Of a stretch of DNA of 64,000 nucleotides, positions 42,495 through 54,777 are shown in pieces (the stretch's first letter is position 1; the number at the start of each line of letters is the position of its first letter). The stretch is from positions 153,498,096 through 153,562,095 of the forward strand of contig CM065802.1 in assembly GCA_033398695.1 (NCBI GenBank), written 5' to 3'. Under the pieces are notes generated by a model, which did not search any database, was not told where the DNA came from, and was given only the letters and a program-made list of their open reading frames with translations. Both the position numbers and the translations under genes were made by a program. This DNA is from Orobanche coerulescens (taxonomy: Eukaryota; Streptophyta; Magnoliopsida; Lamiales; Orobanchaceae).

Positions 42495-45400
42495 ACGGCG
42501 ACCGACAAGCTGTTTGCATTTATGGACGGACTCAAGCCTTTCGCGAGGCAAGAGTTGGAAAGGAGAAATGTCGAGGACGTGGCGACTGCCATTGCTGTGG
42601 CCGAGGGCCTAAGGGAATTGAAAACCAGTGATAAGCCAAGGACTTTCCGCACAGATAAAGGCAAAGGTGGGGGAGACCGCCCATCAAGGTTCAGGCCAAA
42701 AAAATACTCGGGCAAGCAGCCCGTGGACGAGAACGATAAGCCGAGAGGTTGTCACATTTGTCATAGTACCTCTAACATGAAGTACGATTGCCCATTTCGA
42801 AGGAAGAAGGTCGCAGCCATTCAAGAGACCACGGAGACCGAGGATGCGGATGGTGCGCACATGGGCTCATTGAGTTTGCTCAATGCTGTCAAAGCCGTTG
42901 TGGAGCCGGCGAAGGGACCCAGAAAGGGGTCTATGTTCGTGGATGCCTTGATCGGAGGCACACACATCAAAGCCTTAGTGGATACAGGAGCTACGCACAA
43001 CTTCATGCGGGACGGCGTAGCCAAAGCATTACGACTTACCGTCACTCCAACTAATGGATCGATCAAGACAGTGAACACCCATGCTAAACCGGTGACCGGC
43101 GAAGCACGAGGAGTGAAAGCAAAGATAGGTGACTGGCAGGGAATGATCACCTTCACTGTAGTGACCATGGATGACTACGATTTGGTTCTTGGGTTACAAT
43201 GGTTCGATCAGGTACGGGCTTGCATTCTTCCATTTTCTGATTCCTTAGTCATTTTGGACTCCGACAGGACACAGGCCATTCCGGCCAAGAGGGAAGCGAA
43301 GGGGACAGGCACCCTTTCAGCCATGCTACTTAGTCGAGGCCTTCAGAAGCAGGAAGAGACCTTCGTTGCATTTTACGTTCCTGATGATGGAAACGATATA
43401 GAAAGGAAGGATGTACCAAAGGAAGTTCAAGCCGTTTTGGAGGAGTTCCAGGACGTGATGCCCGCGGAACTACCTAAGAAGTTGCCGCCCAGACGGGATG
43501 TGGACCAAAAAATTGAACTTATTTCCGATGCGAAGCCACCTTCGAGGACACCCTATAGGATGTCACCACCGGAACTTAAGGAGCTGCAGAAGCAATTGAA
43601 AGAGTTGTTGGATTCCAAGATGATCCAACCATCCAAATCTCCTTATGGATCCCCCGTTTTGTTCCAGAAGAAGCATGATGGATCCTTGCGTATGTGCGTG
43701 GACTATAGGGCACTCAACAAACTGACGGTTCGCAACAAGTATCCCATTCCACTCATTGGAGAGTTGTTTGACCAACTGGGAGGTGCCAAATACTTTTCAA
43801 AGATCGACCTAAGATCTGGATATTGGCAGGTCCGGATAGCCGAAGGAGACGAACCCAAGACCGCCATGGCGACCAGGTATGGTTTGTTTGATTTCCTTGT
43901 GATGCCGTTCGGGCTTACAAACGCCCCAGCGACCTTTTGCACATTGATGAACAAGGTATTTCAACCATACATAGACAAGTTTGTTGTCGTTTATTTGGAC
44001 GATATTTTCATTTACTCATCATCGATGGAGGAGCATATAGAACACTTGCGACAGGTGTTCCAGGCATTGCGGGACAACGAACTTTATGCAAAGTTGGAGA
44101 AGTGCTCATTCGCCCAACAGGAAGTGACTTTTCTGGGGCACCGTATCAAGGATGGCCGCATAATGATGGACGAGGCCAAAGTGAAAGCCGTTCTAGATTG
44201 GGAACCGCCGACCAGCGTAACCCAACTCCGATCATTTCTGGGACTCGTGAACTGTTACCGGAAGTTCATCGAGGGATACTCTCGGATAGCAGCACCATTA
44301 ACGGACCTATTGAAGAAGGACCACAAATGGGAGTGGACGGATAAGTGCCGAGAGGCCTTTGAGCGACTCAAAGGCAAAGTGACGGAGCAGCCAGTTCTTG
44401 CCTTGCCAGACCATTCCAAGGCATATGAGGTTCAGACCGATGCATCTGATTATGCCATCGGAGGAGTTTTGATGCAGCTAGGGCATCCCGTTGTCTATGA
44501 GAGCAGAAAATTGAATGACACCGAGAGACAATACTCGGTACATGAGAAGGAAATGACCGCCGTGGTTCATTGCCTTAGAGCCTGGAGGCATTATTTACTT
44601 GGGAGCAAGTTTGTGGTACGAACCGACAACGTAGCCACAAGTTATTTTCAAACCCAGAAGAAGCTCACGCCAAAACAAGCAAGATGGCAGGAATTCCTAG
44701 CTGAATTCGATTATATCCTGGAGTATAAGCCTGGAGTACTTAACCGAGTAGCCGATGCATTAAGCCGGAAGGCCGAGCTTGCAACCTTGACCAAGGCCGA
44801 GGGAAGCATCAAGGACCGCATACGCGAGGGACTGAGGCAGGACCCTTTCGCAGAGAACATCATGCAACTTGCCAGGAGCGGCAAGACAAGACGGTTCTGG
44901 GAACGAGACGGGCTACTCTTTACCAAAGGCAATCGTTTGTACGTGCCCAAATGGGGAAACTTACGGAGGGACATCATGAAGGAATGCCATGACACACTAT
45001 GGGCAGGACACCCAGGTATGCACCGTACAATGGCTTTAATTGACAATTCCTACTTTTGGACCAGGATGCGGGAGGACGTCGAGGCATACGTCCGGACATG
45101 CCTTGTATGCCAGCAAGACAAGGTGGAACAACAACAACCTGGTGGACTACTTCAACCCTTGCCCATACCGGAACACCCTTTTGAAAGCGTTTCAATGGAC
45201 TTTATTATGGCTTTGCCTAAATCGGATGGGTACGGGTCGATCATAGTTGTGGTGGACAGGTTCTCAAAATACGCAACCTTTATTCCAGCACCGGCGGACG
45301 TAACGGCTCTGGAGACGGCCAAGTTGTTCTTAAAGCATGTGGTAAAATATTGGGGCATTCCAAGGACAATCGTGAGTGACCGAGACCCACGTTTCACAGG

Positions 45401-46457
45401 AAAGTTTTGGTCGGGACTTTTCAAGCTATTGGGCTCGAACTTAGCATTCTCAACAAGTTTCCACCCACAGACGGACGGGCAGACAGAACGAGTTAACGCA
45501 CTGCTTGAGTGCTACTTGCGGCACTATGTGAGTGCCAATCAGCGGGACTGGGCCAAACTCTTAGACACGGCCCAATTCTCATACAACTTGCAGAAGAGTG
45601 AATCAACGGGACGCAGCCCATTCGAGCTCGCTACAGGGAGACAACCGGCGACAACGAACAACATTGCCACCGGATACACAGGACAGAGTCCCGCAGCATA
45701 TACCTTTGCTAAGTCATTACAGGAGGAATCGGACTTGGCTCGAGCATCCTTGGACAAGGCAGCCAAGAAGATGAAGAAATGGGCCGATCTCAAGCGACGA
45801 GCGGTCGAGTTCAACGAAGGCGACTTAGTTATGGTGAAACTTCTCCCGCAGCAATTTAAATCATTTCGGGCTATGCATAAGGGACTTATCCGAAGATACG
45901 AGGGACCCTACAAGATCGAGCGGCGTGTTGGGACAGTTTCCTATCGAGTGGAACTACCGCCGAAGATAAAGATACACCCGGTCTTTCATGTTAGCCAAAT
46001 GAAGCCTTACCATCAGGACATGGAGGATCCGGGCCGAGCTCAGTCACATCGAGCACCTACTGCCGTGATTACTTCCTTCGACAAGGAAGTAGCCGAGATC
46101 ATTTCACATCGGGACGTTCGACGAAGGGGTGTGGCCCCATACACCGAGTACTTTGTGCATTGGAAGGGACTCCCAGACGCTGAAAATAGCTGGGAACATG
46201 AGGATCACCTATGGCAATTCCGGCAGAAGATTGAAGAATATCGGGACAACATCGTGCCGAGGGCAGTCCACGACTTTGGTGGGGAGAATGTCACGCCCCA
46301 CCTTAAGGCGGCGAGCATCGCACGGACATCCGGCCGATGCTGCCGGACGGCGCGCGGCATGCTCGCGCGCGTACATGGACCCGGCCAAGCTCACGAGAGG
46401 ACTACCCCCTATAATAGGCTTAGACGGAAAAAGCCTTGTGACAAGAATAGACATTGA
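42495..46457 (+). CDS. E4 Gag C-terminus and Pol polyprotein with chromodomain, open throughout
   Basis: More than 1,300 codons without a stop, the best preserved coding region in the window. Order: Gag end with a zinc knuckle ([14 protein letters not shown], about 42750); protease [11 protein letters not shown] (42976); RT with [38 protein letters not shown] and catalytic [10 protein letters not shown] (43990); RNase [16 protein letters not shown] (44434) and [14 protein letters not shown]; integrase zinc finger [10 protein letters not shown] (44980-45120); core [21 protein letters not shown] and [10 protein letters not shown]-terminal RRYEGPYKI; chromodomain with [16 protein letters not shown] (about 46150). 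Chromodomains tether integrase to marked chromatin (family knowledge). The frame overruns into the 3' LTR, so the natural C-terminus is near 46275-46457. It is cut off from its gag start by E5 and a 1-base shift. Confidence 0.93.
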   Translation, partial: TATDKLFAFMDGLKPFARQELERRNVEDVATAIAVAEGLRELKTSDKPRTFRTDKGKGGGDRPSRFRPKKYSGKQPVDENDKPRGCHICHSTSNMKYDCPFRRKKVAAIQETTETEDADGAHMGSLSLLNAVKAVVEPAKGPRKGSMFVDALIGGTHIKALVDTGATHNFMRDGVAKALRLTVTPTNGSIKTVNTHAKPVTGEARGVKAKIGDWQGMITFTVVTMDDYDLVLGLQWFDQVRACILPFSDSLVILDSDRTQAIPAKREAKGTGTLSAMLLSRGLQKQEETFVAFYVPDDGNDIERKDVPKEVQAVLEEFQDVMPAELPKKLPPRRDVDQKIELISDAKPPSRTPYRMSPPELKELQKQLKELLDSKMIQPSKSPYGSPVLFQKKHDGSLRMCVDYRALNKLTVRNKYPIPLIGELFDQLGGAKYFSKIDLRSGYWQVRIAEGDEPKTAMATRYGLFDFLVMPFGLTNAPATFCTLMNKVFQPYIDKFVVVYLDDIFIYSSSMEEHIEHLRQVFQALRDNELYAKLEKCSFAQQEVTFLGHRIKDGRIMMDEAKVKAVLDWEPPTSVTQLRSFLGLVNCYRKFIEGYSRIAAPLTDLLKKDHKWEWTDKCREAFERLKGKVTEQPVLALPDHSKAYEVQTDASDYAIGGVLMQLGHPVVYESRKLNDTERQYSVHEKEMTAVVHCLRAWRHYLLGSKFVVRTDNVATSYFQTQKKLTPKQARWQEFLAEFDYILEYKPGVLNRVADALSRKAELATLTKAEGSIKDRIREGLRQDPFAENIMQLARSGKTRRFWERDGLLFTKGNRLYVPKWGNLRRDIMKECHDTLWAGHPGMHRTMALIDNSYFWTRMREDVEAYVRTCLVCQQDKVEQQQPGGLLQPLPIPEHPFESVSMDFIMALPKSDGYGSIIVVVDRFSKYATFIPAPADVTALETAKLFLKHVVKYWGIPRTIVSDRDPRFTGKFWSGLFKLLGSNLAFSTSFHPQTDGQTERVNALLECYLRHYVSANQRDWAKLLDTAQFSYNLQKSESTGRSPFELATGRQPATTNNIATGYTGQSPAAYTFAKSLQEESDLARASLDKAAKKMKKWADLKRRAVEFNEGDLVMVKLLPQQFKSFRAMHKGLIRRYEGPYKIERRVGTVSYRVELPPKIKIHPVFHVSQMKPYHQDMEDPGRAQSHRAPTAVITSFDKEVAEIISHRDVRRRGVAPYTEYFVHWKGLPDAENSWEHEDHLWQFRQKIEEYRDNIVPRAVHDFGGENVTPHLKAASIARTSGRCCRTARGMLARVHGPGQAHERTTPYNRLRRKKPCDKNRH
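46277..46288 (+). other. E4 polypurine tract
   Basis: GGTGGGGAGAA directly before the TGTCACG start of the 3' LTR; it overlaps the pol frame. Confidence 0.8.
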
Positions 46458-46972
46458 AAAGCCGAGGAACCCACTATCCGTAAAGAAGACCTAGAAGCTT
46501 CAAGATGGAGACTAATTAATTCGGAAGGTCAAAGAGGGTTCGGAAGGTCGAAATAGGGTCGGGTTGCTACGGGCCGAATCGGGCCTTGGCCGGGCCGGCC
46601 GACACTTCGGGCCGGGTCGGGCCGGACGTTCCAGAGAAGTGCAGGGACTCCAAGAAGACTTCTTAGAATTACCTAGAATTGTATAGATCTTTCTAGATGA
46701 TGGCATTCTTGTAAATACTTGGAATAGTAATGTTTTGTTGGTAATTTGTTAGCCTAGGAGGATTAGTATAAATACCCCCTTGGGGCTCATTTGTAACTCA
46801 CCTTGAGAAATCTGATTTGCTACAGTGCAATAAGAGAAAACCTTCCCCAAAGCATTTCTTACTTCCCTTCCTAGCAGTCTTGTTCATTAATAGGCTTACT
46901 ACTTAGGCTTGAGACAACCTAAGAGTGCCGCACGGCAAGGACTTAGCGAGGCGCAAGTATAACCCCGTGACA
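46289..46972 (+). mobile_element. E4 3' LTR (684 bp)
   Basis: TGTCACGCCCCACC to CCCCGTGACA, with TATAAATA at 46768-46775. Several substitutions and short indels against the 5' LTR, mostly in the GC-rich first third. Confidence 0.95.
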
Positions 46973-49793
46973 GCACGCTACACATTCTGTCTAACGCGCA
47001 CTAATGGAGTGCATGTAACGCACGATATGATTCAGTATTAGCGCACGCTAGCGCAAGTGGAACAGACAGTCCAGAAGGTACTGGGCTGATTTGAGGAATT
47101 CGTAGCGCACGCTACGAGTGGTAAGTAGCGTACGCTAACTATGCTGGTAACGCAAGCTAATGCTTCAAAGTAGCACACGCTAACACGATCAGGGCAGAGG
47201 ACAGTAGGTTCTGGACTCCAGAATTTTGGACATCAACTATCAGGTAGCGCACGCTAACTTAAGGTTAACGTACGCTAAGAAAGGCTGTTAGCGCACGCTA
47301 CCAAAGATACTTAGCGCACGCTAACGATTCAGTCAAGGGTTACTGGACTACCCAGTACACCCGTTAGCGTACGCTAATATCAGGAGCGAGCGCGCACTAA
47401 GCTGGGATTGTATAAATAGGACAGTTCAGTCCAACCTTCGTCATTTCTTCATTTCTCATCCATTTCGGACGAGCTTGGGCAATTCGGAAAGGTCTCCTTG
47501 AGATGCAAACATCTATCAACATCTCCAAGCTTAGTGATTGGATTAATCATCACTTGATCAGTTTCTTCACTCCAAATCAAGGTAATTTTCATCGAATCTT
47601 GAATTTTGGGATTTGAAGGTTTTATCCCCGATCTCTTCGAGTTAGCTTGCTTTTATGTTGAATCATGTTAGATATGGATTATCTATCTTGAATACATGTA
47701 TTCTTATGGAATCATTGGTGTAATTTTCGGATTTTCGGAATCTTTGAGGAATTGTTCAAGAACCCTTACGGGTTGACTTTGGAATTTTGGGGGTTTTCGA
47801 CTAGATGTTGTTGAAATCTCGATTTAAGTATTCCTATTGGATTATTGATGGTATTCATGAAGTTTTGTTGGATTGAATCATTCATTGGAGGTTGGTTTTC
47901 GATAGTATTGGATTTAGTGTACACAATGGGAGATTGTTTACAACGTGTTTGTTTTAATGCCCCAATGAGTTTTGAGTAGTGTTGTATCGACTTTTGAGTT
48001 GGTTATGATCATGTTTGATTCGTTTATTAAGCGAATTTTTGGTACTTGTGTTATTCAAGGTTGTTCGAGCAGTCGGTATTCTCCATTAAGGACGTTGTTC
48101 GTGGAAGGACTTTCTCGCCTTCGGTTTGAGGCAAGTTTTATACTTGTACTAGTCAATGAGATTAATGTCATCATATATGTGTATGAATGTGTTGTATCAT
48201 TCCGAGACTTAGTCTCTTCATGAATTCATTGATATTAAGAGATCGTTCGATACGATACCTTTCGGCAATTATGCCAAATGTTATTATTGTTCGTTAACCA
48301 CCAATTCAAGGCATTGTGATACTCGTTATTAATGTCATTGTCGATAGCCGGTTCGCGGTATCGATGTATCGATTGTTGTTAATATTGATGTCAATCTAAA
48401 ACATCGTTGAGATCATTGTTATTCCTGTTGGGGTTGTCATTAAAACTGTATTGGCCGATTAAAGGCATTGGCGTATTCATTTCTCATCTTCGTCGTCGGT
48501 AACCGATTAAAGGTGCCAAGGTATCCTTCATATCATTGTTATCGATTGGCCGTTCACAGGCAAATCGAAATGTTCAATCATTCACTATATCATTGTTATC
48601 GTTTGACCTTTCTAAGGCGATCGAGGTATTCAATCATTCATCATATTACTCTTACCGATTGGCCGGTAATCGAAGTGCTCAATCATTCATTAAATCATCC
48701 GCTGCATCATTGTTATCGATTGGCCGTTCTAAGGCAATTGAGGTATTGATTTGGGACTGTCAAGGACGGTGCTCATCCGTGAATCACTGTCGTCGTGTTG
48801 GCCGACTCAAGGCAGCACATTATCCTTAATTGTGAAACGGCTTTCATGTCGTGGCTTCGGCCCTAATTGTGATACGGCTTTCATGCCGTGGCTTCGGCCC
48901 TAATTGTGATACGGCTTTAATGCCGTGGCTTCAGCCCTAATTGTGATACGGCCTCGTGCCGTGGCTTCGGCCCTAATTGTGATACGGCTTCGTGCCATGG
49001 CTTCGGCCCTAATCAATGACAGCATCGGGCTGTTTTGGCTTCATGTGATTGTGATATTTGATAGCTTCGGCTGAGTGGCTTTCAAGCCTTTATTATTGTC
49101 CTGGTAATTTCATTGGAGCCTTCGGGCATTGTGATTCATAATTAATTCAGTTCTGGTTTGGTTCATATCGTGTAATTCATTGTGGTACTCTATAATTATG
49201 ATTCGCCATTGGGCATTTACGTTCTAACCTGTCGAACAGGTATTAATAGTATTCCATGGGCATAGTATTTCACGAATGCTCGGTTCTTACCTTGGTTTGT
49301 GAGTATCTTGTATTATTATCATCATTGTAACGTTTCATTCTGCCTTTGGATGCATATCATGTTATACATGTATTTGATGTTCATTATCTGGATGACTGAC
49401 CCCGTGGGGGCGGAACATGTTTTCATGTTTTAGGTGCTTGCGAGGAGAGAGTTGAGACACAGGGGCATGACGATGGCGACGAGGCATTCGAGCGATACTA
49501 GTCCGAGTTGTTCATGTTGGTCAGTCAGTTAGAGCGTTCACCAGTTTGTCAGTCATTGTCATTATGCATTACCCGAGCAAGGCTCGTGAGTGTGGTTGCA
49601 TTTTCATTTTGGCCATGTAGGCCCATCATTGTCATTAAAATTCCTTATCGGAATATGGTGTCGGATATCATGGTAGGGACTGTGATTTCCCTTGTTGGTT
49701 AATTTAATGTATTTTAGTCATGTTCGCCTGGTGGATCTCCTGGTGTGGGGTCCATGGCACTGTAATGACCCAATCGGATTTGGGGGTGTTACA
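46973..49793 (+). mobile_element. E3 3' LTR, second part
   Basis: Resumes the palindrome array at GCACGCTACACATTC and ends GGGGGTGTTACA. Signals match the 5' LTR: array to 47400, TATAAATA 47411-47418, GC-donor-like 48131, minisatellites 48530-49013, CTGAC hairpin 49396-49410, acceptor-like ending 49433, terminal hairpin 49731-49755. Confidence 0.95.
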
Positions 49794-50281
49794 ACATTCT
49801 CCCCCTTTAAAAGGAAGTTTTGTCCCGAAACATAAGAAATAAAAAGTTCGGGGTATTCCGATTGCATCTTCTATTCCGTCTCCCAAGTCGCCTCCTCGAC
49901 TCCATGTCTCGACCATTGCACTTTAACCAACGGGATGGTTTTGTGCTGAAGCTGCTTCTTTCGACGTTCAAGGATCTTCACCGGTCTCTTCGGAAAGGTA
50001 ACATCCCCAGCTACGTCAATCTCACTATAGTCGATAACATGACTTGGATCCGGCACGTACTTCCTCAACTGAGACACATGAAAAATGCTATGGACATGAC
50101 TCAAAGCTGGAGGCAACGCCAAGTGATAAGCCAAGTCTCCAACCCTGTCTAAATTTTAAAAGGTCTGATATACCTCGGACTAAGTTTCCCCTTTTTCCCA
50201 AAGCAGAAAACTCCTTTGGTCTGCGACACCTTGAGTAGAACATGTCTCCCACTTCGAATTCCAAAGGTCAGACTTCTATTA
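49794..50281 (-). pseudogene. R: 3' end of pol plus stem-loop and polypurine tract
   Basis: Read on the minus strand this is the end of a Tekay-type pol. It starts in the integrase C-terminus near 50281, shows several stops and shifts, and contains LALPPALSHVHSIFHVSQLR, PVKILERRKKQLQHK and VEEATWETE (about 50120-49871). Then come the stem-loop GTTTCGGGACAAAAC (49831-49817, one pair lost) and the purine tract AAAGGGGGAGAATG ending at 49794. That tract should abut the LTR of R, whose start is at 25200; E3 separates them. At about 50281 the sequence changes abruptly to copia RT. Confidence 0.87.
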
Positions 50282-51190
50282 TGAGAGAGTACTCAAGTTG
50301 AGATACTCCTTCACCCTTATTCTTGGATAGTCTTAACGTCATATCCACCGGGGTTTTGGTTATGCCAGAGTCATCCTTATTAAATCTTTCAAGGATTTTA
50401 TCCACATAGTGGGCTTGACTTAGCATGAGACCTTTCGATGTTCGTGTGATCTTAATCTCTAAAATTACATCTGTGAGTCACATATCTTTCATGTCAAATC
50501 TTGACCTTAGCATGTCCTTGGTAGATTTGATTATTCTTTCATTACTTCCAGTAATGAGCAAGTCATCTACATATAGACACAAGATGACATATCCATCTTT
50601 TGTGTCTTTCACATATACACACTTATCAGATTCATTAATTTTGAAGCCATCGCTTAACATAACATGATCAAATTTTTCATGCCACTGTTTTGGTGCCTGC
50701 TTCAATCCGTACAATGATTTTACCAGCTTGCAGACTTTCCTTTCTTGTCCAGGAGCAGAGAACCCCTCGGGTTGTTCCATATAGATTTCCTCTTCTAAGT
50801 CACCATTAGGAAACGCAGTCTTAACATCCATTTGATGAACTTCTAAACCTCGTAATGCGGCGATAGCAAGTATCATCCTGATGGAAGTTATTCTCATCAC
50901 AGGAGAGTAAGTATCAAAATAGTCTAGGCCTTCACGTTGGTTATAGCCCTTCGCTACGAGCCTAGCCTTATATTTATCAATTGCTCAATCTTTCAATTTC
51001 TTCTTGAAAATCCACCTATTTTTGAATGGTTTACACTTAGGAAGTAATTCCACTAGTTCCCAAATATGATTCTGTAATATAGAATCAATCTCTTCTTTGA
51101 TAGCCTCCTTCCATAGAGGTCAATCCGTCGAGCTTACAGCTTCTTTGTAAGTCTGAGGTGCCTTTTCGAGCAAGTAGGTGATGAAATCTG
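50282..51190 (-). pseudogene. Copia RT, truncated
   Basis: The conserved block 50900-50478 reads ITSIRMILAIAALRGLEVHQ, MDVKTAFPNGDLEEEIYM, QPEGFSAPGQERKVCKL, SLYGLKQAPKQWHEKFD and CLYVDDLLITGS, with the catalytic YVDD present. Upstream (51190-50900) is a degraded linker and RT start with stops. Downstream, KILERFNKDDSG and SQLEY are recognisable before the break at 50282. The RT C-terminal end and RNase H are missing. Confidence 0.9.
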
Positions 51191-51191
51191 G

Positions 51192-52891
51192 TCAATAAGA
51201 TTTCTCCGTCTTTTGTCGCTTTCTCCGTCTAGGTTCGTCCTCATTATCCATTCTTTGGTCTTCATTATCTTCATCCATTAGTTCAAAAGTCTGTTCGGAT
51301 GAGATGAGGGGTTCACTTGCAGTCTTACAAGGAAAGATATTCTCAAAAAACAACGCATTCCTTGATTCCATAATTGTATTCTTGTGAATCTCAGGCACTT
51401 TGGATTCATGCACAAGAAATCGGTAAGCATTGCTATTGTGTGCATAGCCAATGAAAATGCAGTCTATTATTTTTTGCCCTATTTTGACTTTCTTAGGAGT
51501 AGGTATTAGCACCTTTGCTAGACACCCCCACACTTTCATGTATTGTAGGAAGGCTTGACTCCTTTCCATAATTCATATGGAGTTTTGTCCCCGTTCTTAC
51601 GGCATATCTTGTTTAAGAGATAATTCGCCGTTAAGATGGCTTCTCCCCACATATTTTGCGGCAGGCCTGAATTTAGTAATATTACATTCATCACCTCTTT
51701 CAGAGTGCGATTCTTACGTTCCGCCACGCCATTTGACTGTGGTGCATATGGGGCACTGACTTCATGAATAATCCCATGTTGCGAACAATATTCGCCGAAA
51801 GGTTCCACGTAGTCACCTCCACGGTCGCTCCTCAAAACTTTTGTCTTTGCATTCAATTGATTCTCATCTTCCATTTTATAAAGAATGAACTTCTCTATAG
51901 CTTCGTATTTGCTTTTAAGCAAATATACATAGCAATATTTAGTACAATCATCCACGAAAGTAATAAAATATTTATTTCCACCTCTAGTTTGAACAAACTT
52001 CAAATCACATAGGTCGCTATGTATTAATTACAAAGGTTTGGTGTTTCTTTCCACTTGTCGGAATGGAGATCGGGTTAAATTTGCCTCTACACAAGTTTCA
52101 CACTTGTGGTTTAAATCAATTTTAAACTTTGGTATGTGATCTAATGCAATTAGTCTGCGCATTGTATTAAAATTAATGTGTCCTAATCTAGCATGCCATA
52201 AATTAGGAGACTCAAGCAAGTAAGCAGAAGAATTCTTCATTTCATTATTTTTAACAGTCATTACATATAGCTTAATCAGCCCATCACACTCATAGCCCTT
52301 GCCTATGAACACACCACTTTTTGACAAAATAACTTTATCAGACTCAAAAACTAATCTAAAGCCATGCTTCATCAACAAGGAGCCCAAAATAAGATTCCTG
52401 CGAATATCAGGCACATATAACTCACGTTTAAGAGTCACTTCCTTTCCAGACGTCATCTTTAAGATCACCGTGCCTTCGCCCAAGATAGTTGAGATTGCAG
52501 AATTTCCCATATACAGTATTTCACCGACATCAGTTTCTACCAGTGAGGAGAACATTGACTTGTTGGCACATATATGCCTAGTTGCTCCAGTATCAATCCA
52601 CCACTCCTTGGTATTTGAGCCAACTAAGTTCACTTCGGAGATCATAGCACATAAGTCAAGATTTTCCACTTGTTCGGTAATGAGATGTGATGCATTACCA
52701 TCCTTTTTCTTTAGTTTCTTTGGCAGCCTGCAGTCAGCCGCCCCGTGTCCCATCTTTTCACAGTTGTAGCATTTACCAAGGAATTTCTCTTTCTTTTTAC
52801 CAATTCCTCCTTTAGGTCCCAACTTGGTTCCCTTTCCATTGTTGCCTTTCTTGGATGTCTGTCCAATTTCCACAACATTGGCATTTGTCAC
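51192..52891 (-). pseudogene. Copia zinc knuckle, protease and integrase
   Basis: Segment 52891-52028 has the knuckle CYNCEKMGHGAADC, protease WWIDTGATRHICANKSMF with the D-T-G triplet, and the pre-integrase motif LWHARLGHINFNTMRRL ending with C-x2-C (KCETCVEANLTRSPF). A stop near 52028 precedes 52003-51536 with the integrase core (FVDDCTKYCYVYLLKSK, LRSDRGGDYV, SAPYAPQSNGVAERKNRTLK). The frame changes at about 51569 and continues to 51192 with FLQYMKVWGCLAKVLIPTP and FIGYAHNSNAYRFLVHES. The catalytic residues are still visible, so decay is moderate. Confidence 0.92.
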
Positions 52892-53106
52892 AACAGCATT
52901 TACCTTCTTCTCTGATCATCTGTTGTCTTCTTCTATGCGAACTGACGAACTCTAACGATCAGATCTTCCATGCTCATCTCCTTGCGTTTGTGCTTGAGAT
53001 AATTCTTGAAGTCTTTCCAAGTCGAGGGCAGTTTTTCAATCACAGCAGCCACTTGGAAGGATTCGCTAATGATCATTCCTTCAGCATGAATTTCATGAAT
53101 GATCAC

Positions 53107-53658
53107 TTATAACTCTTGTACCTGACTGACTACAGTTTTGGAATCCACCATCTTGTAGTCGAGAAACCGCCCAACAATCCACTTCTTGGCACCGGCGTCC
53201 TCGATCTTGTACTTATGATCTAGTGAGTCCCATAATGCCTTGGCTGATTTAGCACTGCTGTACACATTGTACAGTGAATTGGCAAGGCCATTCATCACAT
53301 AGTTCCGACACAGATAGTCAGAAGTTTTCCAAGCGTCAATGGCCATCAAAGTTTGTTGGTCACTGTCTTCATCATATTTTGGCACGTCCTCCTTGACGAA
53401 TCGAGACAAGCCTATAGTGGTCATATAGAACATCATCTTCTGCCGCCATCTCTTGAAATTTTGCCTGTTGAATTTCTCTGGTTTGTCCGCATGGTTGATC
53501 GGAACCGAAACCGAGTTACTAATCGGAATCGAAGCAAAGTGGTTGGCTGAACCCGATCCAGTTATCAGAGGTGCACCTCCAGTCGCTGAACCCGATCCGG
53601 TTTTATGATGCGCACCTCCAGAAACGTCCGTAGACAGTGTTGGGTTTTGAGAATCCAT
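53107..53658 (-). pseudogene. Copia gag, N-terminal part
   Basis: Begins MDSQNPTLSTDVSGG, 69 bases after the LTR. Contains PEKFNRQNFKRWRQKMMFYM, typical of copia gag (UBN2-like), and ALWDSLDHKYKIEDAGAKKW. The frame stops at 53107; the gag continues degraded to the knuckle at about 52770. No other start is plausible because the leader is so short. Confidence 0.88.
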
Positions 53659-53727
53659 TAGCTTAAACTTTTGAAAATAGATCTATTTTAATCAAGTAAA
53701 CCAAAAAGAAAAAAATTGCTTTAAGAT

Positions 53728-54757
53728 TGTTGAATACTTTTTGAAAACGAATACTTGAAAAAACAAATACAGTATATATATCGAATATATAATTTATTTA
53801 TGCGCTGCAAAAAAGTTCTTAGCCGAACGAAAATTTGTTGATCACGAAAACGAACGAAAGTCGTTGTAGAGTCCAGAATATCTGTCTCGTTAAAGCAAAT
53901 TCGCCCTCACCACGGTGTATGGCGTCTGCCTCCTAGGATAAAACAACATTTCGATGCACTGAATCGATGATCCCTTGCACCCTCAACGAACTAGAATAGA
54001 TTTGTATACTATCACCGACCCGGAACAGAAGAGAAACGGAAAAGAAAAATCTGACCGAAAAAAAAGGCTCTCGAAAATCGTACGTCTGAAGTGAAAAAAT
54101 CGAACCCCTCAAGCCGGGTATTTATAGGTGAAGGCTGGAGGAGGTTGTGTGCTGGAGGAACTCTAAACCGATTAGGATTGGTATCTTGATACTTATCCTA
54201 ATCTGTTTAATTCGATAATTATCAATTAAATTGATATTTATCCGGATCCGAAAAATTCGGAATTTATAATTGAGGTGTTTCAGCAAAATGAAATTTTTCC
54301 GAATAAAAGTGCAGTAAAAATATAACTTCGAGATGCCGAGACATTTCACCCAAATCACCCTTTGACCGAGCCGAGCCGGACGTACGGCGGCGGCGCGCGC
54401 GTGTGTGTGTGCGCGCGCGAGAGGCGCCTAGTCACACATCCACTCATATCTCACTTTTGAACAAAAGTTTGTCCACATCTCCTTATATACTCACAATTTT
54501 TCCCTTCTTTTTCCAATGTGGGATAACATCCCAAACTCATTTCTAAATGGTTCACTTTGGAACATTATATCTCATTCATACCTCAATCATTTTGAGTGTT
54601 CTTACATGTTTTGAAAACCTCATACGGAGTACTACGTATTCCAACTAAGTCCCGACTTTAACTCGTAGTCAATCCCACTCAAAATTGCCTCTCAAACGGG
54701 CTGCTCAAAACAGCCCATTTCTTCTATTTTTCCAATATTTCCAATAAGACACCAACA
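53728..54757 (-). mobile_element. Copia 5' LTR (about 1030 bp)
   Basis: On the minus strand it starts TGTTGGTGTCTTATTGG at 54757 and is placed to end at CAACA (53728) by similarity to the solo LTR at 60158-61184, which shares its start, the TCCCACATTGG block and the ATCTGTC...AAATTCGCC block. TATATAAGG lies near 54490. A GT/CG-rich tract is at 54392-54425. No tRNA-Met type PBS is visible after 53728. Confidence 0.72.
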
Positions 54758-54777
54758 AGGAAGGATATCCCGGAACA
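54758..54777 (-). mobile_element. Outer copia-type LTR, 5' tip
   Basis: Minus-strand TGTTCCGGGATATCC starts at 54777, next to CCTAT (54778-54782). It is the missing start of the LTR whose end is at 23096. Confidence 0.6.

Larger units (their letters stand above)
31449..46972 (+). mobile_element. E4: gypsy chromovirus with classical chromodomain (probably Galadriel-like)
   Basis: The LTRs are 31449-32142 and 46289-46972. The PBS, gag (split by E5), a nearly intact pol frame, a classical chromodomain and a polypurine tract are present. It is inserted in a U3 palindrome of the E3 3' LTR, with GCAC on both sides. The short ~690-bp LTRs (TGTCACG...GTGACA) and the chromodomain set it apart from the Tekay-type elements. 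Galadriel-clade assignment is my inference from chromodomain and integrase style. The LTRs differ by scattered substitutions and small indels, so E4 is not brand new but clearly older than E5. Confidence 0.93.
25202..49793 (+). mobile_element. E3: non-autonomous, gag-only Tekay-type element (TR-GAG-like)
   Basis: E3 has a 5' LTR (25202-28290), a PBS, gag, about 670 bp of non-coding filler, a stem-loop, a polypurine tract and a 3' LTR (31218-31448 plus 46973-49793). No protease, RT or integrase is present, only the last codons of pol (SYPELFT) before the stem-loop. It belongs with the described TR-GAG type of non-autonomous LTR element (family knowledge). It is inserted at the LTR/polypurine junction of R, with ACAT(T) on both sides. 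E4 and, within it, E5 were inserted later. Confidence 0.9.
50282..54757 (-). mobile_element. Ty1/copia element, minus strand, 3' end missing
   Basis: 5' LTR (54757-53728), short leader, gag, zinc knuckle, protease, integrase and most of RT, in the copia order (integrase before RT). It ends abruptly at 50282 inside the RT C-terminus (SQLEY), fused to the R gypsy fragment, so RNase H and the 3' LTR are gone. The right flank is AGGAA, then the outer LTR end at 54758-54777. Multiple stops and frame breaks show decay. Confidence 0.92.

Noticed and set aside
42821..43168. Minus-strand and alternative-frame open frames across E4 pol
   Set aside because: They are shadows of the strongly conserved pol reading frame.
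54392..54425. GT/CG-rich tract as a Z-DNA-forming or regulatory element
   Set aside because: Short low-complexity tract within a copia LTR; nothing beyond composition supports a function.
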